From NCBI RefSeq assembly GCF_000376225.1, contig NZ_AQXL01000129.1, forward strand, positions 39,239 through 103,238: DNA of 64,000 nucleotides, written 5' to 3'. Position numbers and translations under genes: made by a program. The notes beneath the pieces are model-generated. The model was not told the origin of the DNA. It worked only from the letters and a program-made list of their open reading frames with translations, and made no database searches. This document shows positions 1-9,643 of this stretch, in pieces. The DNA is from Effusibacillus pohliae DSM 22757 (GTDB taxonomy: Bacteria; Bacillota; Bacilli; Tumebacillales; Effusibacillaceae). Position 1 is the first letter of the stretch. Each line of letters starts with the position of its first letter.

Positions 1-140
1 TGGCGAAGTAAGAATATCGTAGTCACTCGCATCTGGCCGCTTGGATAATCAGGCGGATTTGTGCAACCGGCCGGTTCATGGAACGCAATCTGCGGAATGG
101 TTTTTTGCTGGCCGGTCGCCGTTTACAGCGAGGTGGATTC

Positions 141-905
141 ATGCATCAGGGATCTGTTCCGGCAAATTTGAAACCGATGTTTTTGTTTCATATGCTCTAC
201 AATGAGTCGCTCGAGTTGGCAGCTCAACCGATCGTGAACCTCCGCACGGGAAGGGTGGAAGCGGTGGAAATTCTGAGCCGCGCACCCGGCGGAGTGTTGC
301 GGCCGGACGAAATGTTCAGTCTTGCCCGCCAATATGGAGTTTTGGAACAACTGACGCTGTTGTCTTGCAGGAAGCTGACCCAGAAGATTCAGACGATCAA
401 ACCGTTTCTCGAAAAAGGACTATTTTTCAATATTGAAGCGGACGTTTCGAAACAGACGCTCGAGCAAACGGTAAGAATTTTCAAGTTTTCGTGCGAGGAT
501 ACCGTCGTTCTGGAAGTCACCGAGCACATGCCGTCCGGTTTTGCCTGGCGGCATTTTACCGACCAACTGGGCGTTGCAATCGCAATGGACGATCTCGGCC
601 GGGGCAATTCCAACATGGTGGAACTGATGCGGATGCGGCCGCATTTTGTGAAAATCTGCATGGAACTCGTGCGCGATCTCCACAAATCCGGAGCGAAAAG
701 CTTGATGATTGAGAATTTCAAGCAAATCGGGGATTTGTTCAACATGCAACTGATTGCGGAAGGGATTGAGCTGTTGGAGGATCTGCAGAAGCTGCGTGAG
801 ATCGGGATCGAATACGGGCAGGGCTATTATTTTTCCCGCCCTTGCCCGATCGATCAAGTGCCGGTGGATGAATGGAAAATCGGCTACCAAGCAATCATTA
901 AATAA
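141..905 (+). CDS. EAL-domain protein (cyclic-di-GMP phosphodiesterase family)
   Basis: This is a stand-alone EAL domain of about 254 residues with no sensor, GGDEF or membrane segment. The family hydrolyses cyclic-di-GMP in the cytoplasm. The signature EAL is EIL here (AVEILSR). The other positions used for metal and substrate binding are recognisable: N in FFNIEAD, E in LEVTEH, DD in MDDLGRG, K in FVKIC, E in IAEGIE and Q in GQGYYFSRP. KID is KIC, so the Asp after Lys-Ile is lost. Activity is therefore possible but not assured, and it could be a c-di-GMP binding protein instead. I chose the ATG at 141 because GAGGTGG lies just upstream. An in-frame ATG at 78 has no ribosome binding site and would add 21 residues of poor similarity. 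It appears to be a single gene. Confidence 0.8.
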   Translation: MHQGSVPANLKPMFLFHMLYNESLELAAQPIVNLRTGRVEAVEILSRAPGGVLRPDEMFSLARQYGVLEQLTLLSCRKLTQKIQTIKPFLEKGLFFNIEADVSKQTLEQTVRIFKFSCEDTVVLEVTEHMPSGFAWRHFTDQLGVAIAMDDLGRGNSNMVELMRMRPHFVKICMELVRDLHKSGAKSLMIENFKQIGDLFNMQLIAEGIELLEDLQKLREIGIEYGQGYYFSRPCPIDQVPVDEWKIGYQAIIK

Positions 906-931
906 TTATAAACAATACTTAAACATGTTAA

Positions 932-961
932 TTGCCCGCTTGCTGGCGGGTGTGCTATACT
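932..961 (+). promoter_or_regulatory. Candidate sigma-A promoter of the fumarase gene
   Basis: TTGCCC (932-937) and TATACT (956-961) are separated by 18 bases. They sit between the EAL gene stop and the fumarase start, giving a 5' leader of about 20 bases that carries GGGAGAG. The spacer contains a short CCCGC/GCGGG inverted repeat with no T-run, so it is not an obvious terminator for the upstream gene. Confidence 0.45.
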
Positions 962-985
962 TGTAATGATATTGGGAGAGAAACA

Positions 986-2551
<1,566 letters not shown>

Positions 2552-2576
2552 GCCAAGTGGGTGAAGGAGACCGGGA

Positions 2577-3857
2577 ATGCGCAAAGTCGGAACTCTCACA
2601 AGCGCTCTCACATTACTGGCTCTGGGAATTTTGCTGCTGCTTGACCAGGCGTTCGGCAAGCCGGTGTTTTCGCGGATCCTGCCGTTTTGGCCAGTCGTGA
2701 TTCTGGGACTGGGAGCGGAACTCTTGTGGAGTCTGTACTGTGTGAAAAAACAACAGCTGGATGAAGACATTCGCGTCGACGCCCGTAGCATCGCGTTGCT
2801 TTGTCTGGTGGGGATCTTCTCAATCGCGCTTTACTCGCAGCAGACGATGCTGGGAATGCAAGGCATGGTGCAAACGAGCCTGCTCAACGTGCGCGATGCG
2901 TTGACAGACAAAACGGTGGAGTTGCCCGATGCGAGGTTCGCGGCAAAAGATATGCAGCGGCTTGAGGTCTATAGCCGCACGGGCGCCGTCAAGGTAAGCC
3001 AATCGAACAGCGAATCGATCTTGATCAAGACGAAAGTGCATGTCCGAAACGCAAACGCCCAGCAGGCGAACGACGAGGCAAAAAAAGGCACTCCCCGCGT
3101 CACGCAAGGGGCGACGTTTCGGGTGGATGTGGATCCGTCGCTCGAAATGTCGTCGAAGATAACGGGAGTTGATCTGGAAATTTTTGTGCCGGCAAAAATT
3201 GCCCTGCAGGTGCTGTCCCATAACGGAAATGTATCGGTCAAGGATCACGTCGGTGACGTGGTGGTCAGCACCGGATCGGGCGATGTGAATGTCAGCCAGA
3301 TTAAAGGAAAGGCGACAATTGCCGATGATAACGGTCAAGTGACCGTCAACGGCGTCGAGGGAGACTTGGAAATCAAGACGAAAGCAGGCAGCCTGGAAGT
3401 GGATCAGGTGACAGGCAAGGCCGTTCTGGAAAATACATTCGGGCAGATTCGGGCGAGCCATATCGGGGGATCGCTCAGCATCGTCTGTAAAAACGGGCGG
3501 GTGCAGATCGACTCGGTACAGGGTGATGTCGACGCCCGCGTCGAGAACGGTCCGATTCAAGCGTCCCATCTGAAAAAAGCGGTTACACTCAACTCCGGCA
3601 CCGGGGGCATCACGGTCGAAAGCGAAGTGGGCGGCGCCTGGATGCTGAGTTCCGCTCGCGGCATGGTATCGATCCGCGTACCCGAACAGTCGAATCTCGA
3701 GTTTGTCGGCGAGTCGAGCCGCGGCCTGGTGAAAGGCCCCACCAAGTCGGATTCTTCGCCCAACGGATCGAAAGTTACGGAAAAAATGGGGAAAGGTACC
3801 TTCCCTGTATTTGTTCGAACGGAAGACGGGGCCATTACACTGAACGCCAACCTGTAA
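2577..3857 (+). CDS. Membrane protein with LiaF-like N-terminus and DUF4097 beta-helix domain
   Basis: A 426-residue protein. The first 60 residues hold two hydrophobic segments resembling the LiaI/LiaF transmembrane region, followed by a third hydrophobic stretch near residues 78-95. From about residue 120 there is a long DUF4097 (putative adhesin) repeat region rich in short beta strands with pattern G-(D/N)-(V/L)-x-(V/I), as in SGDVNVSQIKG and NGRVQIDSVQGDV, expected to fold as an extracytoplasmic beta-solenoid. In Bacilli such proteins often accompany envelope-stress or two-component systems. No kinase or regulator gene is adjacent here, so the specific role is unknown. The start is clear: AAGGAG lies nine bases before ATG 2577. 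A strong terminator follows. Confidence 0.75.
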   Translation: MRKVGTLTSALTLLALGILLLLDQAFGKPVFSRILPFWPVVILGLGAELLWSLYCVKKQQLDEDIRVDARSIALLCLVGIFSIALYSQQTMLGMQGMVQTSLLNVRDALTDKTVELPDARFAAKDMQRLEVYSRTGAVKVSQSNSESILIKTKVHVRNANAQQANDEAKKGTPRVTQGATFRVDVDPSLEMSSKITGVDLEIFVPAKIALQVLSHNGNVSVKDHVGDVVVSTGSGDVNVSQIKGKATIADDNGQVTVNGVEGDLEIKTKAGSLEVDQVTGKAVLENTFGQIRASHIGGSLSIVCKNGRVQIDSVQGDVDARVENGPIQASHLKKAVTLNSGTGGITVESEVGGAWMLSSARGMVSIRVPEQSNLEFVGESSRGLVKGPTKSDSSPNGSKVTEKMGKGTFPVFVRTEDGAITLNANL

Positions 3858-3932
3858 GCAATCAGGTAAGAACAGATTGGCCGTATTGCTAAATACTGCT
3901 AATGAAACGAGATTTGCGCGTAACAGATTGAC

Positions 3933-3967
3933 AAGAAGCACGGGAACTGCTCCCCGTGCTTCTTTTT
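3933..3967 (+). terminator. Rho-independent terminator after the DUF4097 gene
   Basis: A 12-bp perfect stem (AAGAAGCACGGG / CCCGTGCTTCTT) with an 8-base loop is followed directly by a T-run. It closes the plus-strand gene ending at 3857. It lies between convergent genes and may also serve the small minus-strand gene, although the opposite strand has a weaker T-run. Confidence 0.85.
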
Positions 3968-3978
3968 GTGTCCGGCGG

Positions 3979-4200
3979 TTACTGGATGGCATCCATAACC
4001 TCTTCTGCCATGTCGGAGAGTGCCTTGTCATTGACACCGCGGAGGTTGCCCATCGGGGTGGTCCGGCGCACCACCTCCCAGGTGGCAATGCCAACCGCAG
4101 CGCCAATCAGCATGGCTGTTGCTGTGTTCATCCCGCGGTTCCGACGTCCCGGCATCATCCGATTGGCCATCGGAATCATGTTCGAGACCATTTCCCACAT
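3979..4200 (-). CDS. Small glycine-rich membrane-associated protein of unknown function
   Basis: A 73-residue protein with a basic, methionine-rich N-terminus (RMMPGRRNRGM) followed by a short hydrophobic segment with small residues (TATAMLIGAAVGIATW), then a charged tail. It resembles the small YtxH/DUF3918-type proteins common in Bacilli, but I cannot assign a family. The start is ATG at 4200, because a strong GAGGAGGT (complement of 4209-4215) lies eight bases upstream. A longer GTG start at 4209 would overlap that ribosome binding site. Confidence 0.6.
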   Translation of the reverse strand: MWEMVSNMIPMANRMMPGRRNRGMNTATAMLIGAAVGIATWEVVRRTTPMGNLRGVNDKALSDMAEEVMDAIQ

Positions 4201-4365
4201 ACACAGCACCTCCTCATCAGTAGTGTGCTCGAATCAAGGAGATGCATGTCAGGAAATTAGCGGTTGAGTTTGCTCGCTGGAACATATTAGCACGGTAGTA
4301 TAAAATAAAACTGTTCATGGAAGCAACGCACGATCAATCCAAAACCAAAGAGGGGAGCGAACGCG

Positions 4366-5481
4366 ATGGTAGATCCACGACTGACAAAATTGGCGGATGT
4401 GCTGGTGAACTATTCGTGCAATGTGCAAAAAGGCGAACATGTGCTGATCGAAGCGTTCAACATCGATACGCCGCTGGTGAATGAGCTGGTGAAAATGGTG
4501 CACCGGGCAGGAGGGTATCCGCATGTCAACCTGCGGGACTCCACGGTGATTCGCCGGTTGCTGATGGAAGGAACAGAAGAGCAAATCCGGACCTGGGCGG
4601 AATGCGACACGTTCCAGATGGAAAAAATGCAGGCTTACATCGCGGTCCGCGGCGCCCACAACATTTCGGAGTTGTCCGATGTTCCGGCTGACAAAATGAG
4701 AATGTACAATTCTCTCTATAATCATGTGGTACATAGTTCCACCCGGGTGAAAAAGACGAAATGGGTGGTGCTTCGCTATCCCAATCCATCAATGGCGCAG
4801 CTGGCGGACATGAGCACCGAGGCGTTTCAAAAATTTTATTTCGATGTATGCACGCTCGACTACGCCAAGATGTCAAGAGCGATGGACCCGCTGAAAGAAC
4901 TGATGGACAACACCGACCGTGTGAAAATCGTCGGTCCCGGCACGGAGCTTACCTTCTCGATCAAAGGGATCGGCTCGAAAAAGTGCGACGGCGAGCACAA
5001 CATTCCGGATGGAGAAGTGTATTCGGCGCCGGTGCGCGATTCGGTCAACGGCGTGATCACATTCAACGTCCCGACTCCGTATCAGGGATTCACGTTTGAA
5101 AACGTGCGGCTCGAATTCAAAGACGGAAAAATCGTCAACGCGACCGCCAACGATACAGAGCGGATCAACAAAATTTTGGATACAGACGAAGGCGCCCGTT
5201 ACATCGGCGAATTTTCGATCGGTTTCAATCCGTACATCCAAACGCCGATGAAAGACACTCTGTTTGACGAAAAAATCGACGGCTCCTTCCACTTCACTCC
5301 GGGGCAATGCTATGATGACGCTTATAATGGCAACCAATCGGCGATTCACTGGGATATGGTGTGCATTCAGCGTCCCGAATACGGCGGCGGCGAGATCTGG
5401 TTCGATGATCGCCTGATTCGCAAGGATGGCCGCTTCGTGGTGTCTGAATTGGAACCGCTCAATCCGGAAAACCTGAAGTAG
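4366..5481 (+). CDS. Aminopeptidase, M29 family (AmpS/PepS)
   Basis: A 371-residue metallo-aminopeptidase of peptidase family M29 that removes N-terminal residues from peptides in the cytoplasm. The family's two-metal site is represented by the Glu of [10 protein letters not shown], the Glu in [13 protein letters not shown] and the His/Asp in SAIHWDMV. The length matches AmpS/PepS (about 370 or 410). The start codon is preceded by GAGGGGAG. The gene ends 35 bases before the ornithine aminotransferase start, so the two are probably co-transcribed as a peptide and amino acid catabolic pair. Confidence 0.9.
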   Translation: MVDPRLTKLADVLVNYSCNVQKGEHVLIEAFNIDTPLVNELVKMVHRAGGYPHVNLRDSTVIRRLLMEGTEEQIRTWAECDTFQMEKMQAYIAVRGAHNISELSDVPADKMRMYNSLYNHVVHSSTRVKKTKWVVLRYPNPSMAQLADMSTEAFQKFYFDVCTLDYAKMSRAMDPLKELMDNTDRVKIVGPGTELTFSIKGIGSKKCDGEHNIPDGEVYSAPVRDSVNGVITFNVPTPYQGFTFENVRLEFKDGKIVNATANDTERINKILDTDEGARYIGEFSIGFNPYIQTPMKDTLFDEKIDGSFHFTPGQCYDDAYNGNQSAIHWDMVCIQRPEYGGGEIWFDDRLIRKDGRFVVSELEPLNPENLK

Positions 5482-5516
5482 GACAGCAAGTGACAACCGA
5501 ACGGAGGGATCGGCGC

Positions 5517-6707
5517 ATGCCATCTACCCGCGAAGTGATTGAGCAGACGGAACGTTACGGGGCTCACAATTATCATCCGCTACCGATCGTGATCTCAAAA
5601 GCAGAAGGTATCTGGGTGGAGGATCCGGAAGGAAACCGCTACATGGACATGTTGAGCGCCTACTCCGCCCTCAACCAGGGGCATCGCCATCCGCGGATCA
5701 TCCAGGCGCTGAAAGAGCAGGCGGACAAAGTCACGTTGACATCGCGCGCTTTCCACAACGACCAACTGCATATTTTTTATGAAAAAGTGGCGCGGCTGAC
5801 CGGCAAGCCGATGGTTCTGCCGATGAACAGCGGCGCGGAAGCGGTGGAGACGGCGATCAAGGCGGTTCGACGCTGGGCGTACGATGTGAAAAAAGTTCCG
5901 GACAACCAGGCTGAAATTATCGTCTGTGAAGGAAACTTCCACGGGCGCACGACCACTATCGTTTCTTTTTCGTCGGAGGAAGCATACCGTCGTGGATTCG
6001 GGCCGCTGACACCCGGTTTCAAAATCATTCCGTACGGCGACATCGAAGCGTTGAAACAGGCGATTACCCCGAACACCGCTGCCTTTTTGCTGGAACCGAT
6101 TCAGGGGGAAGCCGGGATCATCATTCCGCCGGAAGGCTATTTGCGGCAGGCGTACGAAATTTGCAAACAGCAGAGGGTGCTGTTTGTGGCGGACGAAATC
6201 CAAACCGGACTCGGCCGAACCGGCAAAATGTTCGCGTGCGATTGGGAAGACGTCAAACCGGATATGTACATTCTGGGCAAGGCGCTGGGCGGGGGTGTGA
6301 TGCCGATTTCCGCCGTGGCGGCCGACCGGGAGATCCTTGGAGTGTTTGATCCCGGTTCGCATGGCTCCACTTTCGGTGGGAACCCGCTGGCATGCGCCGT
6401 GGCCAACGCGGCGATTGATGTGATCGTCGACGAGGATCTGGCTCGCAAATCGGCCGAACTGGGCGATTACTTCCTGAAACAATTGCAACAGATCCAAAAT
6501 CCGAAGATCAAAGAGATCCGAGGCAGGGGATTGTTCATTGGCGTCGAGCTCCATACCAACGCGAGACCCTACTGTGAAAACTTGAAAGCGTTGGGGCTGC
6601 TCTGCAAAGAAACGCATGCAACGACCATTCGCTTCGCCCCTCCGTTGATCATTCGTAAGGAAGAACTCGACTGGGCATTTGAACGGATTCGGCAGGTTTT
6701 GTCCTGA
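5517..6707 (+). CDS. rocD: Ornithine--oxo-acid aminotransferase
   Basis: A class III PLP aminotransferase of 396 residues that converts ornithine and 2-oxoglutarate into glutamate-5-semialdehyde and glutamate (arginine/ornithine degradation). The N-terminus [12 protein letters not shown] and the active-site region [21 protein letters not shown] are typical of ornithine aminotransferases. The PLP lysine is in [19 protein letters not shown] 5517 has GGAGGG eight bases upstream. A GTG at 5490 in the same frame has no ribosome binding site. It lies directly downstream of the M29 aminopeptidase, with a terminator after it. Confidence 0.93.
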   Translation: MPSTREVIEQTERYGAHNYHPLPIVISKAEGIWVEDPEGNRYMDMLSAYSALNQGHRHPRIIQALKEQADKVTLTSRAFHNDQLHIFYEKVARLTGKPMVLPMNSGAEAVETAIKAVRRWAYDVKKVPDNQAEIIVCEGNFHGRTTTIVSFSSEEAYRRGFGPLTPGFKIIPYGDIEALKQAITPNTAAFLLEPIQGEAGIIIPPEGYLRQAYEICKQQRVLFVADEIQTGLGRTGKMFACDWEDVKPDMYILGKALGGGVMPISAVAADREILGVFDPGSHGSTFGGNPLACAVANAAIDVIVDEDLARKSAELGDYFLKQLQQIQNPKIKEIRGRGLFIGVELHTNARPYCENLKALGLLCKETHATTIRFAPPLIIRKEELDWAFERIRQVLS

Positions 6708-6729
6708 CCGGGAAGATTGGCCTTTTTCG

Positions 6730-6798
6730 AAAAAGCGCCTTTTGCCAGGGATGCGGCCGCTGCGTCAACCGCCGCTCTCCGGCTGCAGGGCGCTTTTT
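6730..6798 (+). terminator. Probable terminator after rocD
   Basis: A 10-bp inverted repeat (AAAAAGCGCC at 6730-6739, GGCGCTTTTT at 6789-6798) encloses about 49 bases that contain further GC-rich pairing. The second arm ends in T residues. The long loop makes it less canonical than the other terminators here. Confidence 0.55.
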
Positions 6799-6930
6799 GC
6801 ATGGCGTCTTTCATGTGCGGATGGCAGAGCACGCGGCCACTCTCCCCTCGTTTTGTAACGCAAATGTAACTTTTCCGAAATTCGTGCGGCTTGTATACTG
6901 AAGCTGACAACGCCGCATGGGGTGGAAGCA

Positions 6931-7053
6931 TTGGCACAATGGCACGCGTTTTGGGAGTCGTTTTTTTACTGGTTCCGCGTTTTAAAATGGCCTGTGATCG
7001 GGCTGGTCCTTGTGATCGGATTCGGGTGGTCGATGTGGAAACAGAAATCGTGA
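6931..7053 (+). CDS. Possible small single-pass membrane protein
   Basis: A 40-codon reading frame beginning at TTG 6931 (an in-frame GTG at 6922 is an alternative start). It encodes a tryptophan-rich head (AQWHAFWESFFYWFRVLKW), a transmembrane stretch (PVIGLVLVIGFGW) and a basic end (SMWKQKS), which is the pattern of a positive-inside mini membrane protein. GGGGTGG lies upstream, and a TATACT at 6894-6899 could be its -10 box. It is the best coding candidate between rocD and the next gene. I recognise no family, and it may be spurious. Confidence 0.35.
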   Translation: MAQWHAFWESFFYWFRVLKWPVIGLVLVIGFGWSMWKQKS

Positions 7054-7201
7054 AGCGGCCGACCTCGCCGGAAAGCGTAAGTCGGAGGTTGCCAACCGTT
7101 GCCGGCTATTGGGACGCGATGGCCCGGTTCGGCATACAGTGTAGAGGGAAAGACACGATTCCCGGTCGACCGACGGGTCTGTTTTGACAGGAGGGTTGCT
7201 G

Positions 7202-7372
7202 ATGGACAGGTATTTTTTGCTGTTTCAATTGCCGGTTGTGCCGGAATCCGGCGAGTCCGTTTCGCCGGCCGACGGTGTGATGTTTCAGCTGTCACGGGTA
7301 CAGGAACGGTTGGCGGAGCCCGATTCCGGGCCGGTTGCCATGCCGGGTGAAAGATACGGGCTGCGCTGGTAG
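7202..7372 (+). CDS. Small hypothetical protein
   Basis: A 56-residue frame with an excellent ribosome binding site (GGAGGG, six bases before ATG 7202) and an amphipathic beginning (MDRYFLLFQLPVVPES). It has no transmembrane segment and no motif I recognise. It sits just upstream of mutY, whose start lies 64 bases after its stop. Coding status rests mainly on the start signal, so comparison with relatives would be needed to confirm it. Confidence 0.4.
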   Translation: MDRYFLLFQLPVVPESGESVSPADGVMFQLSRVQERLAEPDSGPVAMPGERYGLRW

Positions 7373-7387
7373 GTGAAGATGGCTATG

Positions 7388-7431
7388 CAAGCCCCTGTTC
7401 TCCACATATAATGAGGGGAGAAAGGGGCTTG
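7388..7431. repeat. Inverted repeat overlapping the mutY -10 box and ribosome binding site
   Basis: CAAGCCCCT (7388-7396) pairs with AGGGGCTTG (7423-7431), with a second inner pairing of CTCC and GGGG. The loop holds a perfect TATAAT (7407-7412). The right arm contains the AGGGG that serves as ribosome binding site for mutY. It could be a terminator of the preceding small gene, an operator, or a translational hairpin. Confidence 0.5.
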
Positions 7432-7435
7432 CTTT

Positions 7436-8515
7436 ATGGTGGATGTGAGTTACAGGGAAGCGGCCGAAGTCGGCAAGCGGCTGCTCGCGTGGTACAACGA
7501 GGCGAAACGCGACCTGCCGTGGCGCAGGACAAGCGATCCTTATAAAATCTGGGTATCGGAAGTGATGCTCCAGCAAACCCGTGTGGAGACGGTGATTCCC
7601 TATTGGAATCGGTTTATCGAACGGTTTCCGACGGTGGAGGCGCTGGCGGATGCACCGGAAGAGGAAGTATTGAAACTGTGGGAAGGACTCGGCTATTATT
7701 CGCGGGCACGCAACCTGCAGGCGGCTGTGCGCGAAGTGAAAGCGAAATATGGCGGCCGGGTGCCGGACAAGCAGGAGGAGATGTTGGCCCTCCCTGGCGT
7801 CGGGCGATATACATCTGGCGCGGTGCTGTCGATCGCCTACAATGTGCCGGTGCCAGCGGTGGATGGCAATGTGTTTCGCGTGCTGTCGCGGATTTTCCTG
7901 ATCGAAGATGATGTATCGAAGCCTGCTGCCCGCAAGAAGTTTGAAGCGCTGGCCGAGTTTCTGATTCCGCCGGGGGAGGCGTCCAATTTTAACCAGTCGT
8001 TGATGGAGTTGGGGGCGCGGGTGTGCATGCCGAAACATCCTCGATGCGAACGCTGCCCCGTGCACGACATGTGCCGCGCATACAAGGAAGGGGTGCAGGA
8101 AGATCTGCCGGTCAAAGGCAAGAAAAAGCCGCCTCGTCCGATTGACATCGCGACCGGGATCGTCTGGAATGCCGGCCGTGTGCTGATCACGCGCCGCCCG
8201 CCGCAAGGGCTGTTGGCGGGACTGTGGGAGTTTCCTGGCGGGGAGGTGGCCGGCGGCGAGTCGCATAAAGCGGCCCTTCAACGCATTTTCGCCGAAAAAT
8301 GGAACCTGTCCGTCAGGGTACAGTCCCATTTTGCCAATGTGCAGCATACGTTTAGCCACATCCGCTGGAATTTGCAGGCTTATACATGTGAAGCGAACGG
8401 CGGGGCAGCTGCAGAAGCGGAAGATACGCGCTGGGTGCAGGTTTGGCAGTTGGCCGATTTTCCGATGCCGGTCGCCCATCAGAAGCTGGCGAAAGCGCTG
8501 GCCGGATTGGTCTAG
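7436..8515 (+). CDS. mutY: A/G-specific adenine glycosylase MutY
   Basis: MutY removes adenine mispaired with 8-oxoguanine in base-excision repair. The 359-residue chain has the helix-hairpin-helix-GPD fold: substrate Glu in SEVMLQQTRVET, helix-hairpin-helix LALPGVGRYTSGAVLS, and the catalytic Asp in VPAVDGNVFRV. A [4Fe-4S] cluster loop follows, with cysteines spaced C-x6-C-x2-C-x5-C (CMPKHPRCERCPVHDMC). The C-terminal NUDIX-like domain, which reads 8-oxoG, includes the FSH motif in VQHTFSHIRW. The length is normal. Start ATG 7436 has AAAGGGG eight bases upstream. The downstream 103-residue gene begins 12 bases after the stop. Confidence 0.95.
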   Translation: MVDVSYREAAEVGKRLLAWYNEAKRDLPWRRTSDPYKIWVSEVMLQQTRVETVIPYWNRFIERFPTVEALADAPEEEVLKLWEGLGYYSRARNLQAAVREVKAKYGGRVPDKQEEMLALPGVGRYTSGAVLSIAYNVPVPAVDGNVFRVLSRIFLIEDDVSKPAARKKFEALAEFLIPPGEASNFNQSLMELGARVCMPKHPRCERCPVHDMCRAYKEGVQEDLPVKGKKKPPRPIDIATGIVWNAGRVLITRRPPQGLLAGLWEFPGGEVAGGESHKAALQRIFAEKWNLSVRVQSHFANVQHTFSHIRWNLQAYTCEANGGAAAEAEDTRWVQVWQLADFPMPVAHQKLAKALAGLV

Positions 8516-8527
8516 GGAGGTTTTTGA

Positions 8528-8839
8528 ATGGGACAGGTTCGGGGATTTTTTGAATATAAAATTTTGCCGGAAAAACGGGCGGCCTATCTGCGGTGGTCGC
8601 CGCAGTGGAAACAGCTGATGCGGGCGGCGGGGCTTGACGATTTCGCTGTGCTGGAAAGCAATCAACGGCCGAACCAGTTTCTTGAGACGTTTACCGTCGA
8701 ATCGATCGGCCAGTATGAGTCAATCGTGCAGGGGCTTACCCAACAAGCCGCCTATCGGGAGCTGCGGGCGCGTCTGGACGAGCTGCTGGAGGGCGGTCGC
8801 GAGCGCATGAAAATATGGTTTTTTACAGAAATGTGTTAA
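8528..8839 (+). CDS. Conserved hypothetical protein, possible dimeric alpha/beta-barrel fold
   Basis: A 103-residue cytosolic protein with an aromatic N-terminus (GFFEYKILPEKRAAYLRW) and alternating helix/strand pattern ending in MKIWFFTEMC. The length and layout are reminiscent of NIPSNAP or monooxygenase-like ferredoxin-fold proteins, but this is a guess from shape only. It is translated closely behind mutY (GGAGG in the 12-base gap), so it is likely in the same transcript. No catalytic motif can be pointed out. Confidence 0.6.
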   Translation: MGQVRGFFEYKILPEKRAAYLRWSPQWKQLMRAAGLDDFAVLESNQRPNQFLETFTVESIGQYESIVQGLTQQAAYRELRARLDELLEGGRERMKIWFFTEMC

Positions 8840-8862
8840 AATAGACATACGGAGGAGATGGC

Positions 8863-9153
8863 ATGATTCAGATCAGCGACCTGGCGGTCGAGAAGATCAG
8901 GCAGATTCAACAGGAGCAGAATGAGGAGCACCTCTGCATCCGGATTAAGGTCGCTCCCGGATGAGGCGGTTTTCGGTATTTGCTGGCTCTGGATGAGCCA
9001 CAACCGCACGACCGGCAGTTTGAAGTGAAGGGGCTGCGGTTCGTCCTGGATCCGTTTGCCGCTTCCCACATCAGTCAGGTTGAGATCGAGTATGATGAAT
9101 TCGAGGATGATTTTACGGTCCGCGTTCCGGATGGGCCGCAATCGTCCTGTTGA
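8863..9153 (+). CDS. HesB/IscA-like protein with in-frame UGA (candidate selenoprotein)
   Basis: Read through the TGA at 8962-8964, this is a complete 96-residue HesB/IscA (A-type iron-sulfur carrier-like) protein. It opens with IQISDLAVEKIRQIQ, then IRIKVAPG-U-GGFRYLLALDEP, and ends in an IEYDEFEDDFTVRVPDG region and a final SSC. The TGA replaces the first invariant Cys of the family motif (usually GGCSGF), at residue 34. The frame is open on both sides of it. A hairpin of SECIS type starts two bases after the TGA. The start has GGAGGAG five bases upstream. The usual C-terminal CGC is reduced to SSC. I infer selenocysteine insertion; the alternative is a nonsense-mutated pseudogene. A second gene with the same feature lies at 12819-13127. 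Confidence 0.75.
8962..9007 (+). promoter_or_regulatory. Candidate bacterial SECIS element (UGA codon and hairpin)
   Basis: After the UGA at 8962-8964, a lower stem GCGGTT (8966-8971) pairs with AACCGC (9002-9007). An apical stem TGGCTC (8984-8989) pairs with GAGCCA (8995-9000). The five-base apical loop UGGAU has G at its second position and begins 25 bases after the UGA. Bacterial SECIS elements need a loop with an early G about 16-37 bases from the UGA, so this fits. The apical stem also encodes the conserved protein segment ALDEP, which limits how much the pairing alone proves. Confidence 0.6.
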
Positions 9154-9167
9154 TTGGCGGAGGGCTT

Positions 9168-9548
9168 ATGTCTGCAGAACAAACGGTCAATTTTACAGTC
9201 CGAAAAATGGAACGGTGCGTATGCGCCAGTTTTGTCTACGGAGAGGATTCTTTCAACTCGCCGTACTTTACGGTGTATTTTATCGTCAATAACTCCGGCA
9301 TCATCGCCGTGTATGACAAGTCGACGCCCTCTGGCACCGCGACCGCAGGCGGCGGCGAAGTGTATCTGGACCAGTTGAAAAGTGCCGGCATGGAATTGAA
9401 AAAAGGGCAGGACAAGTACGAAGTGCTGGCCTATATTTACGACGAATTGGGCCGGATCGGCGAGAAGTTGCAAAAGGAAGGGCGGCCGCTGCTCGATTCG
9501 GATATTTCCAAGCTGCTGACGAAGCTTGGTTCGCGGTTTAAAGCGTAG
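9168..9548 (+). CDS. Conserved hypothetical protein
   Basis: A 126-residue soluble protein with a beta-rich N-terminus (EQTVNFTVRKMERCVCASFVYGED), a glycine-rich turn (ATAGGGEVYLDQ) and a helical C-terminus (YEVLAYIYDELGRIGEKLQKEG). I recognise no family. ATG 9168 has GGCGGAGGG upstream and starts 14 bases after the HesB-like stop, so it is probably in the same transcript. A TTG at 9150 in frame would overlap the previous stop. Confidence 0.6.
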   Translation: MSAEQTVNFTVRKMERCVCASFVYGEDSFNSPYFTVYFIVNNSGIIAVYDKSTPSGTATAGGGEVYLDQLKSAGMELKKGQDKYEVLAYIYDELGRIGEKLQKEGRPLLDSDISKLLTKLGSRFKA

Positions 9549-9643
9549 GCAGGTTCCATGTATGAACAGCAAAGTCCCCTGAAAGACCAGCATGAAATGT
9601 CAAGTACACCTGCAAGCTCTGAGAGCACCGAGGAGGAGATGTT

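Noticed and set aside
1..77. Possible end of an upstream gene
   Set aside because: All three plus-strand frames hit stops early, and the few residues before them match nothing recognisable.
6891..7187. 98-codon plus-strand frame after rocD
   Set aside because: The translation is arginine/glycine/cysteine-rich without family likeness or ribosome binding site. The overlapping Trp-rich mini-frame is the better candidate.
8962..8964. Simple nonsense mutation as explanation of the HesB-like TGA
   Set aside because: It is kept as the alternative, but a second paralogue with TGA at the same position and a hairpin at suitable distance makes it less likely.
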